A stretch of DNA of 9,698 nucleotides from positions 1-9,698 of the forward strand of contig JBBRTW010000263.1 in the NCBI GenBank assembly GCA_038244055.1, in the 5' to 3' direction. The DNA comes from DASPKW01 sp038244055. Lineage in GTDB: Bacteria; Planctomycetota; Phycisphaerae; Tepidisphaerales; Tepidisphaeraceae. Shown here piece by piece: positions 1 through 5,930 of the stretch (its first letter is position 1; every line of letters begins with the position of its first letter). The translations under genes were made by a program, and so were the position numbers. Under the pieces are notes generated by a model. The model was not told the DNA's origin. It saw only the letters and a list, made by a program, of their open reading frames with translations, and made no database searches.

Positions 1-2
1 AG

Positions 3-728
3 CTCCTTGGCCGGCCCATCCCCGGCAGCGACGACCCGCAGCAACTGGGCGGCCGGAAGGCGTATGATATGAACGATCTTTCCCGCGCGATGAAGCTTTG
101 GCCGCGCCATTCGGGCATGGAGCGGCGCGTGCTGCATCGTCTGATTAAGACGGGCAAGCCCAAGCATGCCATTCGCGAGATCGACTGGCGCATCCAGAAG
201 CTCTGGGTGTCGGCACTGCAATCCAAGGTGTGCAACGACATCATCGCCCAGCGCGTGCAGCGCGGCTGGATCGACAAGCTCGTCGATGGCGATTTCGCGA
301 TGAAGCATGAAAACGGCGCGGGCTTTCTGGTGGAGGATGCCGCCAAGGAACAACCGCGCTGCGAAGCCTACGAGATCAGCCCCACCGCCCCGATGGTCGG
401 CTATCGCGTGACCCTCCCCCAGGGCGAGCCGCTGAAAATGGAGGAAGAGGCCTTCGCCGCGGTCAACCTCAAGCCCGGCGACTTCCGCCGCGAAGGGGGC
501 GAGCGCGCCAAGGGCACGCGCCGATTCGCGCGGGTCAAGCCGTCGAACCTGGAACTGGCGGGCGGCGTCGATGAGCATGGAGCGTATGTGGAGGTCAAGT
601 TCGATCTGCCGGCCGGCTCGTTCGCGACGGTCCTGCTGGGCGAATTGATGAAAGTGCCCCGGAAAGCGCCGATGGAAGCCGAGGAAGCACCCGAACCCGA
701 AGAGAGCGACGATAGCAGCGAAGACTAA
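3..728 (+). CDS. truD: tRNA pseudouridine synthase D, C-terminal part (5' end outside window)
   Basis: TruD isomerises uridine 13 of tRNA-Glu to pseudouridine in the cytoplasm. The frame is open from base 3 without a start, so 241 C-terminal residues are visible; the ATG at 69 is internal. Family landmarks are clear: SALQS near visible residue 70 (E. coli has a similar SARSALFN segment), then VDGDFAMKHENGAGFLV, then EISPTAP near 124, and the C-terminal FDLPAGSFATVLLGEL at 200-215, matching the E. coli FWLPAGSFATSVVREL segment. The N-terminal half with the catalytic aspartate lies outside the window. Two positions differ from the usual pattern: the F after SALQS is replaced (SKVCN) and the usual REL is GEL. 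The last 20 residues form an acidic E/D/S/P tail beyond the conserved fold. The TAA stop at 726-728 is close to the downstream permease gene, which could be co-transcribed. The family call is firm; activity cannot be judged without the catalytic half. Confidence 0.93.
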   Translation, partial: LLGRPIPGSDDPQQLGGRKAYDMNDLSRAMKLWPRHSGMERRVLHRLIKTGKPKHAIREIDWRIQKLWVSALQSKVCNDIIAQRVQRGWIDKLVDGDFAMKHENGAGFLVEDAAKEQPRCEAYEISPTAPMVGYRVTLPQGEPLKMEEEAFAAVNLKPGDFRREGGERAKGTRRFARVKPSNLELAGGVDEHGAYVEVKFDLPAGSFATVLLGELMKVPRKAPMEAEEAPEPEESDDSSED

Positions 729-753
729 GTCGAGAAATGGGTTCTCTCATGGG

Positions 754-767
754 TGCCATGCATGGCA
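754..767. repeat. 14-bp perfect palindrome TGCCATGCATGGCA
   Basis: TGCCATGCATGGCA is self-complementary over 14 bases and lies between the truD stop and the most likely start of the permease gene (797). With its left flank it reads GGGTGCCA, the same eight bases that begin the outer arm of the large nested palindrome at 3692-3849, so it may be a short or degraded relative. Because it lies between the 737 and 797 ATGs, it argues mildly that translation starts at 797. A single 8-base match can be chance. Confidence 0.5.
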
Positions 768-796
768 TCCAAGGCAAGAAACCTCACGCGTCTTCC

Positions 797-3685
797 ATGA
801 AACGCCCCCGCCCCGTTCTTCGACTGGTCTTCACCGTGGTGTCGCACCCGCGCATCACGCTCGCCCTCACCTCGGCTCTCACCGCCGCCTGCATTCTTCT
901 CGCCATCGCCCGCCTCGCCATCTCCGCCGACCAGAACAAGCTGTTCTCCAGCAAAGTCCAGTTCTTCCACGATTTTATCGAGTTCGAAAAACGCTTCCCG
1001 GAAAATCAGGCCGTTTATATCCTCATCGAGCCGCGCGATGCGAAATCGGCCCCGCCGCCCCTCGAGCGCTGGACCGCCGCCGCCGAGGCCGTCGCCGCCA
1101 AACTCCGCACCGTCACCACCTACGTCCAGAGCGTCGACCAGCGCATCCGCCCGGAAGATCTCGGCCGACAGGGAATTCTCTTCGATGAGCCCGCGCGCCT
1201 GAAGCAAAACGTCGAAGACGCCCGCCGATTCATCCCCCTCATCAAAACCACCGCCGAAAAACCCGGGCTCCTCACCCAGGCCCTCGGCCCGACGCCTCTC
1301 GATCGACTGCTCAACGCGCTTACCCTGCAGCCGGCCGATGCGGAATCCGCCTCGTTCATCCAACTCATCGCCCGCTCCATCGTCGATTCGCTCCACGCCG
1401 GCAAAGCCCTGGCCCCCGATCTCGAATCGCTCGGCCAAACCGATCCCGGCCTGCTCGGTTATTACTACATCCCCGATGAATCCGACCCCCAGCGACAGCG
1501 CAGGATGCTCCTGATCCGCGTGCGCCCGATGCAGAATTATTCATCGCTAACGGCCATCTCCGAAGCCATCGAAGCTATCCGCGCCGCCGTCAATCAATCC
1601 GCAAAATCATTCCCCGAATTCACGGTCGGCGTGACCGGACGGCCGGCGCTCGAAGCCGATGAGATGCGCACCACCGATAACGATTCGCGCAAGGCGGAGA
1701 TCGCCGCGCTCTCGGCCGTCTTCATCGGGATGGTGCTTCTCCTGCGTTCGTGGTGGCTCGCGCTGGCGGCCGAGCTCGCGCTGGGCGTCGGCATCGCCTG
1801 GACCTTCGGCTGGGCCACGCTGGCGGCCGGCGAGCTCAACCTTCTCTCCATCGTCTTCTTCCTCGCCCTCATCGGCATCGGCATGGATTACCTCGTGCAG
1901 ATCCTCTCGCGTTATCGCCGCGAAGCCTTGCGCCCGGGGCGCGATCCAGGCCGGGATGCCCGAAAAATCTGGATCGCAGTGTTCCGCCAGGTCGGCCCGC
2001 CGGTGACCACCGCCTGCCTCGGCGCGGCCGGGGCTTTTCTCGTCTCCCTCCTCACCGATTTCGAAGGCGCGGCATCGCTGGGCCTCATCGCCGGCGGCGG
2101 ACTGATCCTCTGCCTCATCGCGGGGTACACGTTTCTCCCCGCGCTTCTTACGGTCCTGCCGATTCGACGAGGATTAACCACGAAACGCGCCGAAGAGAAA
2201 GAGAGGGTAGAGGGTAGAGGATTGAGGGTAGCAAGTTCTTCTTCTCTACCGTCTACCCTCCACCCTCTACCTTCGTCTTTGCCTCCCCCTCTACCCTCGT
2301 CTTTGCCTCCCTCTCCACCCTCAACCCTCAACCCTCTACCCTCTTTTCCTCCTCTCCTCGGCCCGGCGGTTTGGATCACCCTCCTCTTCATCGGGTTTCT
2401 CATCGCTCCCCGCGCCGGTTTCGATCCGAATCTCCTCGATCTCCAGGCCGACAATCTCGAATCCGTCAAACTCGTTCGCAAGCTCCAGACCTGGAACGCC
2501 GTCGTCCTCTCCAAAGACCTCGCCGCACTCCGCAGCGCCCGCGATGCCATCCAGAATCGCCCCACGGTCGCCTCCACCGAATCCGTCCTGACCGCCTACG
2601 ACAACCTCGCTTACCTCTCCGCCAGCGCCAAACTCGCCAAGGTCGATTGGGCCGCTCCACCACCCATCGCCCCGCAGGACCTCAAGCGCCTCACCGCCGC
2701 CGCCGGCCGATTGGCCGCCCACTACGAATCCGCGCGAACCAAATCCCCGGAGACCCGCGCCGCCGCCGCCTCCCTGCGCGAGCTCGAATCAATTCTGAAA
2801 TCTCCCGATTCTCAAGCCACCGATTCCAACAAATCCGCCACGACACTCTCGGCATGGCAGCAATCCTTCATTGGCCGACTGCGCCATCTTCTCGCCCAGT
2901 TCAATTTCTCCTCGCCCTCCCCTTCGCCCGCCCCCTCGCCCATCGATCTCGCCGCGCTCCCCGCCGATATGCGGAGCCACTACATCAGCGATGATGGCTA
3001 CTACGCCCTCTACATCTATCCCAAAGAAGACCTCTGGAATCACGAAAGCCTGATGCGCTTCATCGAAGACATCGAACCCCGCATTAGCGCCTCCACCCCC
3101 GATGCCTCCAAAGGCGGCGGCATCCTTACCGGCATCGCCCACAACATCCATCACTCCACCGCCTACATCAAAAAATCGTTCTATCATGCGGCCGGCTATG
3201 CCCTCGCGTTAATCGTCCTCCTGGTCCTCATCGACATGCGTCATGTCGGCCACACACTGGCCGCGATCAGCGTCCTGGGCCTGGGCCTGCCCATGCTCAT
3301 CCTCCTCATGGGCCTGCTCAAAGTCGATTGGAATTTCGCCAATTTCTTCGGCCTGCCCATTCTCATCGGCGCGGGGCATGAATATGGCGTCTTCATGATG
3401 CACCGCTACCGCGAATCGATCCGCAAACCCGATAAATCCCGCCGCGCCCGCGCCTGGCCGGCCTGGGATGTCGCCGACAGCGCCCTGCTCCTCTGCGCCT
3501 TCGTCACCTCCGCCAGTTTCGGCTTCTTCGCGATTCTGGCCCACCACCGCGGGCTGAAAAGCCTCGGCCTGGTCATGGCCCTGGGCAGCGCCTGCATCTA
3601 CCTCGCGACGGTGATCGTTCTGCGGCCGATCCTGAAATGGCGCCTGAGTCGCCGGGTGAACAATCTGGGTGACCGGGATGGGTGA
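797..3685 (+). CDS. RND/MMPL superfamily permease, HpnN-like
   Basis: Inner-membrane, proton-driven exporter of the RND/MMPL type, closest in layout to HpnN-like proteins linked to hopanoid or lipid transport. Residues count from the ATG at 797 (962 aa). TM1 is at about 21-42, followed by a periplasmic domain to about 300 and a helix cluster at 301-455 containing GIGMDY at 360-365 before a basic ILSRYRRE. The second half repeats this: TM near 522-538, then FDPNLLDLQ at 542-550 (compare FDFNPLNLR-type segments of HpnN), a periplasmic domain to about 790, and helices to 943 with GAGHEY at 858-863 before MMHRYRE. The halves are joined by a Ser/Pro/Leu-rich stretch at about 469-516, translated from a repeat. 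The ATG at 737 would add 20 residues, but they contain a palindrome, and MKRPRPVLRLVFTVVSHPR resembles a normal family N-terminus. No good ribosome site precedes either start. The stop lies in a 13-bp direct repeat. Superfamily is firm; the substrate is inferred. Confidence 0.85.
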   Translation: MKRPRPVLRLVFTVVSHPRITLALTSALTAACILLAIARLAISADQNKLFSSKVQFFHDFIEFEKRFPENQAVYILIEPRDAKSAPPPLERWTAAAEAVAAKLRTVTTYVQSVDQRIRPEDLGRQGILFDEPARLKQNVEDARRFIPLIKTTAEKPGLLTQALGPTPLDRLLNALTLQPADAESASFIQLIARSIVDSLHAGKALAPDLESLGQTDPGLLGYYYIPDESDPQRQRRMLLIRVRPMQNYSSLTAISEAIEAIRAAVNQSAKSFPEFTVGVTGRPALEADEMRTTDNDSRKAEIAALSAVFIGMVLLLRSWWLALAAELALGVGIAWTFGWATLAAGELNLLSIVFFLALIGIGMDYLVQILSRYRREALRPGRDPGRDARKIWIAVFRQVGPPVTTACLGAAGAFLVSLLTDFEGAASLGLIAGGGLILCLIAGYTFLPALLTVLPIRRGLTTKRAEEKERVEGRGLRVASSSSLPSTLHPLPSSLPPPLPSSLPPSPPSTLNPLPSFPPLLGPAVWITLLFIGFLIAPRAGFDPNLLDLQADNLESVKLVRKLQTWNAVVLSKDLAALRSARDAIQNRPTVASTESVLTAYDNLAYLSASAKLAKVDWAAPPPIAPQDLKRLTAAAGRLAAHYESARTKSPETRAAAASLRELESILKSPDSQATDSNKSATTLSAWQQSFIGRLRHLLAQFNFSSPSPSPAPSPIDLAALPADMRSHYISDDGYYALYIYPKEDLWNHESLMRFIEDIEPRISASTPDASKGGGILTGIAHNIHHSTAYIKKSFYHAAGYALALIVLLVLIDMRHVGHTLAAISVLGLGLPMLILLMGLLKVDWNFANFFGLPILIGAGHEYGVFMMHRYRESIRKPDKSRRARAWPAWDVADSALLLCAFVTSASFGFFAILAHHRGLKSLGLVMALGSACIYLATVIVLRPILKWRLSRRVNNLGDRDG
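2203..2343. repeat. Heptad-repeat inverted element inside the permease gene
   Basis: The left arm (2203-2230) is four heptads of the GAGGGTA type; one is GAGGATT. The right arm (2316-2343) is its near-complement, with CCC runs at 2318, 2325, 2332 and 2339, seven bases apart. The arms pair over about 28 bases with three mismatches. Between them lies pyrimidine-rich DNA with a 24-bp direct repeat at about 2264 and 2288, which encodes LPSSLPPP followed by LPSSLPPS. The span is 141 bp, a multiple of three, so the reading frame stays open. It falls exactly in the cytoplasmic linker between the two halves of the permease. The minus strand of the right arm has four GGG runs with 4-base loops, a canonical G-quadruplex pattern. 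Confidence 0.75.
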
Positions 3686-3704
3686 CCGAATTGGGTGCCA
3701 CGGC
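3666..3704. repeat. 13-bp-period direct repeat at the end of the permease gene
   Basis: TGGGTGACCG occurs at 3666 and again at 3679. A third, diverged copy, TGGGTGCCAC, starts at 3692, exactly 13 bases further on, and is also the outer end of the nested palindrome. The permease stop codon (TGA, 3683-3685) lies in the second copy, so the last residues (NNLGDRDG) are encoded by the repeat. This looks like slippage or repeated insertion at the boundary of the palindromic element. Confidence 0.6.
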
Positions 3705-3849
3705 CAAGCACCAGAGTGCGCTCGCATATGAGAACGGTTATCGCTTGGCCGTGCCGTTATTCACCGAGTCGCGCCCATCCCGCGAAACACGGCCAAGCGA
3801 CAATCCCTTACATATGCGAGATCGGTCAGTCGCTTGGCCGTGGCACCCA
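3692..3849. repeat. 158-bp nested palindromic element (REP/BIME- or MITE-like)
   Basis: The outer arms are perfect 18-bp inverted repeats, TGGGTGCCACGGCCAAGC at 3692-3709 and its complement at 3832-3849. Inside, CTCGCATATG at 3721-3730 is mirrored by CATATGCGAG at 3811-3820, and TCGCTTGGCCGTG at 3741-3753 is mirrored by CACGGCCAAGCGA at 3788-3800. All three pairs share one centre (3770.5) with identical spacing, while the DNA between them differs. The 11-bp motif CACGGCCAAGC therefore occurs four times in alternating orientation (3699, 3743, 3788, 3832), so each half can also fold alone: an 11-bp stem on the left and a 14-bp stem (3788-3801 with 3829-3842) on the right. No open frame of note and no obvious target-site duplication are seen. 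It fills most of the 250-bp gap between the permease and DUF3500 genes and may also end or stabilise the permease transcript. Confidence 0.85.
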
Positions 3850-3913
3850 GGATCCGGCCACGACAAAATAACCAGGAATTCGCTGGCATCCCCCACCTCC
3901 CCCGGTTTACCAT

Positions 3914-3930
3914 CCTGTTACTAACAGGAG
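3914..3930 (+). promoter_or_regulatory. Dyad overlapping the ribosome binding site of the DUF3500 gene
   Basis: CCTGTTACTAACAGG (3914-3928) is a perfect 7-bp dyad around C3921. Its right arm supplies the first bases of the Shine-Dalgarno AGGAG (3926-3930), which sits five bases before the ATG at 3936. In RNA, a 6-bp stem with a 3-base loop would hide part of the site; in DNA the dyad could be an operator. The ribosome site fixes the gene start. A regulatory role is inferred from position only. Confidence 0.4.
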
Positions 3931-3935
3931 ATACC

Positions 3936-5024
3936 ATGTCTGATTCCCCGCGCAAAACCCAACCGTCCTGCCCCGACTGCTCTTCAACCAACTCCCACTC
4001 CCGTCGCCAGATCCTTAAATCCACGCTCGGCACGGCCGCCGGGGCGCTGGTGGCCGCCAGCGGTTTGCCCTTGATCGGCAACTGGTCCTCGGCACTGGCG
4101 GCCGATTACCCGCCCAACACTCCCGCCAAGCCCTCCTCCGAAACGCTCGTCGCCCAGCTCTATAAATCGCTCACCGAGCCCCAGAAGCAGGCCATCTGTT
4201 TCCCCTTCGACAGCCCCAAGCGCTCCGATGTCGACAACAACTGGTTCATCGTCAAGGATAAGATCGGCAAGCTCTTCTCCAAGGACCAGCAGGCCCTGAT
4301 CAAAGATATTTTCATGTCGATCCACTCCGAGGAATACGCCGCCAAAGTCCTCGATCAGGTGGAGCACGACAACAAAGACATCGGCGGCCTCGGCGGCTGC
4401 GCCGTTGCGCTCTTCGGCCAGCCCGATGACACCGGCGACGCCAGCAAATCCAAGTTCGAATTCGTTCTCACCGGCCGGCACACCACGCGCCGCTGCGATG
4501 GCAATTCCGTCGCCGGGGCGGCCTTTGGCGGGCCGATTTTCTACGGCCACGCGGCCGATGGCTTCAACGAAAAGGCCGACCACAAGGGCAACGCCTACTG
4601 GTATCAGGCCGTCCGCGCCAATGAAGTTTATAAGGCGCTGGATGGCAAACAGCGCAAGCTCGCCCTGCTCGATATCAACCCACCCGGCGAGCATGCCAAG
4701 GAAACCGTCGCCCTGCCGACGAAGAAGGAAGACCTCGATGGCATTCCCATGTCCGAGCTGACGCGCGACCAGAAAGACCTGGTGCGCAAGGTTTTGGCCG
4801 ACCTGCTCGCGCCCTTCCGCAAGGCCGATGCCGATGAAGCCCTCGCCCTGATCGAAAAAGGCGGCTTCGACAATCTGCAGATGGCCTTCTTCAGCAAGAT
4901 GGACATCGGCAACGATGGCGTCTGGGATGTCTGGAAGCTCGAGGCGCAGAACATGGTCTGGTACTTCCGCGGCTCGCCCCACGTCCACACCTGGGTCCAC
5001 ATCCGCGAGCCGGAAAAGGCCTGA
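3936..5024 (+). CDS. Tat-exported DUF3500 domain protein
   Basis: A 362-residue protein exported in folded form by the Tat route. The ATG at 3936 is chosen because AGGAG lies five bases upstream and the signal peptide then starts sensibly; an upstream ATG at 3834 lies in the palindromic element. The signal has SRRQILKST at 22-30, a hydrophobic segment at about 31-49, and a likely cleavage near ALAA/DYPP at about 56. The mature part matches DUF3500: helical N-terminal region with EPQKQAICFPFDSPKR at 81-96, then FVLTGRHTTRRCDGN at 176-190, the GGPIFYGHA segment at 198-206, a Gln/Arg-rich QRKLALLDI stretch near 239, and a C-terminal HVHTWVHIREP. The several histidines (GRH, YGHA, HVHTWVH) could bind a metal or form an active site, but no activity is established for the family to my knowledge. 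A CPDC pair at 12-15 precedes the twin arginines. The stop overlaps the glycosylase start by one base. Confidence 0.85.
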   Translation: MSDSPRKTQPSCPDCSSTNSHSRRQILKSTLGTAAGALVAASGLPLIGNWSSALAADYPPNTPAKPSSETLVAQLYKSLTEPQKQAICFPFDSPKRSDVDNNWFIVKDKIGKLFSKDQQALIKDIFMSIHSEEYAAKVLDQVEHDNKDIGGLGGCAVALFGQPDDTGDASKSKFEFVLTGRHTTRRCDGNSVAGAAFGGPIFYGHAADGFNEKADHKGNAYWYQAVRANEVYKALDGKQRKLALLDINPPGEHAKETVALPTKKEDLDGIPMSELTRDQKDLVRKVLADLLAPFRKADADEALALIEKGGFDNLQMAFFSKMDIGNDGVWDVWKLEAQNMVWYFRGSPHVHTWVHIREPEKA

Positions 5025-5749
5025 TGCGGAAAGTCGTCTCAGCATGGGATTTGTTGCAGTCGCGCGTGGTTGCCTGCGGGAAATGCCCCCGCCTGCGCGA
5101 GCATTGCCTCGAAACCGCGGGGGTCAAGCGGGCGGCCTTTTCAGGCGAAACCTACTGGGGCCGGCCGGTCCCCAATTTCGCCCCGCCCGATCCCTCCACC
5201 GTCCGCCTGCTCATCGTCGGCCTCGCTCCGGCGGCGCATGGGGCGAATCGCACCGGCCGGATGTTCACGGGAGATCGCTCGGGGGATTTTCTCTTTCGTG
5301 CGATGTTCGAGACCGGCTTCGCCACCCAGCCGACCAGCGTCCGGCAGGGGGATGGCCTGGAATTGATTGCTTGCGCCATCACCGCCGCCTGCCGCTGCGC
5401 CCCGCCCGCCAATAAGCCCACCCCCTTAGAAATCGAGAATTGCCGCCCCTACCTCGATGAAACGCTACGCCTGCTTCCGGGCGTTCGCGGCCTGATGGCC
5501 CTGGGGCGAATCGGCTGGGATGCGGCCGCCAAACTGCTGATCCGGGCAGGGGGGACCCGCCCGATGGATGCCGCAAACCGGCCGGCCGCCTTCGCCCACG
5601 GCGCGGTGGGATGGTCCGATAACCCATCCGGCCCGCGGCGATTCTTGATCGGGTCGTACCATCCCAGCCAGCAGAACACCTTCACCGGAAAACTGACGCC
5701 GGCGATGCTGAAAGCGGTGTTTGAAAAGGCCCGGGAACTGGCCGGCTAG
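5024..5749 (+). CDS. udgB: Family 5 (UdgB-type) uracil-DNA glycosylase
   Basis: Removes uracil, and in this family often other deaminated bases such as hypoxanthine, from DNA as the first step of base excision repair in the cytoplasm. The protein has 241 residues, a normal length. The active-site motif GLAPAAHGANRTGR is at 66-79, followed by MFTGDRSGDFL; the C-terminal motif SYHPSQQNTFTGKLT starts at 211, with H213 the expected DNA-contacting histidine. Likely [4Fe-4S] ligands are C18 and C21 (CGKC) plus C125 (RCAPPANKPTP) and C140 (ENC), matching the family arrangement. C28, C117 and C123 are additional. HGANRTGR instead of the more usual HGGNRTGR is a mild change. The ATG shares its A with the TGA stop of the DUF3500 gene, so translation is probably coupled. 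No terminator is seen after it. Confidence 0.92.
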   Translation: MRKVVSAWDLLQSRVVACGKCPRLREHCLETAGVKRAAFSGETYWGRPVPNFAPPDPSTVRLLIVGLAPAAHGANRTGRMFTGDRSGDFLFRAMFETGFATQPTSVRQGDGLELIACAITAACRCAPPANKPTPLEIENCRPYLDETLRLLPGVRGLMALGRIGWDAAAKLLIRAGGTRPMDAANRPAAFAHGAVGWSDNPSGPRRFLIGSYHPSQQNTFTGKLTPAMLKAVFEKARELAG

Positions 5750-5835
5750 CGACGAATCAAAGGTCAATAGACGGCACGGCCGGAAGGATGAAGACCCGCC
5801 GGCGGCGAATCGGCCGATGGCGGATGCGGGGAAAT

Positions 5836-5864
5836 TTGAAAAGTTGGAGGCAAACGGTCATTAT
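5836..5864 (+). promoter_or_regulatory. Possible sigma70-type promoter of the MFS gene
   Basis: TTGAAA (5836-5841) and CATTAT (5859-5864) are separated by 17 bases, matching the -35 and -10 consensus at five and four of six positions. They lie in the most A/T-rich part of the 181-bp gap before the MFS gene and would give a leader of roughly 60 bases. The gap shows no other recognisable feature. This is a consensus match only; sigma-factor preferences in this lineage are uncertain. Confidence 0.35.
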
Positions 5865-5930
5865 AGGCGGCTCAGTTCGTTGTTTCTCATTTCAAACGCA
5901 GAGGCCGAGGAAACCAGAGGAGTTTGGCAT

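Noticed and set aside
725..1438. Long open frames on the minus strand opposite the permease, DUF3500 and MFS genes
   Set aside because: They mirror strong + strand genes in high-GC DNA, have Gly/Asp/Arg-biased composition, lack recognisable domains and have no start signals.
2203..2343. CRISPR array or eukaryotic telomere-like repeat
   Set aside because: The units are 7 bp with no unique spacers and lie inside an open transporter frame. The resemblance to telomeric repeats is superficial.
3692..3849. Intrinsic terminator or riboswitch as the full explanation of the palindrome
   Set aside because: There is no T-tract after any stem, the four-fold motif layout exceeds a terminator, and no known riboswitch core is recognisable. 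A secondary role in transcript ending remains possible.
3682..3924. An 80-residue + strand frame in the gap after the permease
   Set aside because: It simply reads through the nested palindrome, has no ribosome site and resembles no protein I know.
3936..5749. DUF3500 plus glycosylase as a defence system
   Set aside because: No nuclease, helicase, toxin or mobile-element gene is nearby, and both proteins look like ordinary chromosomal genes.
5721..5930. An upstream in-frame start for the MFS gene
   Set aside because: It overlaps the glycosylase gene, lacks a ribosome site and would add 70 residues unlike the family; AGAGGAG precedes the 5931 ATG.
5750..5930. Terminator or structured leader in the gap before the MFS gene
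   Set aside because: GC-rich dyads such as CCGGCGG near 5800 are short and have no T-tract; only the promoter-like pair is reportable.
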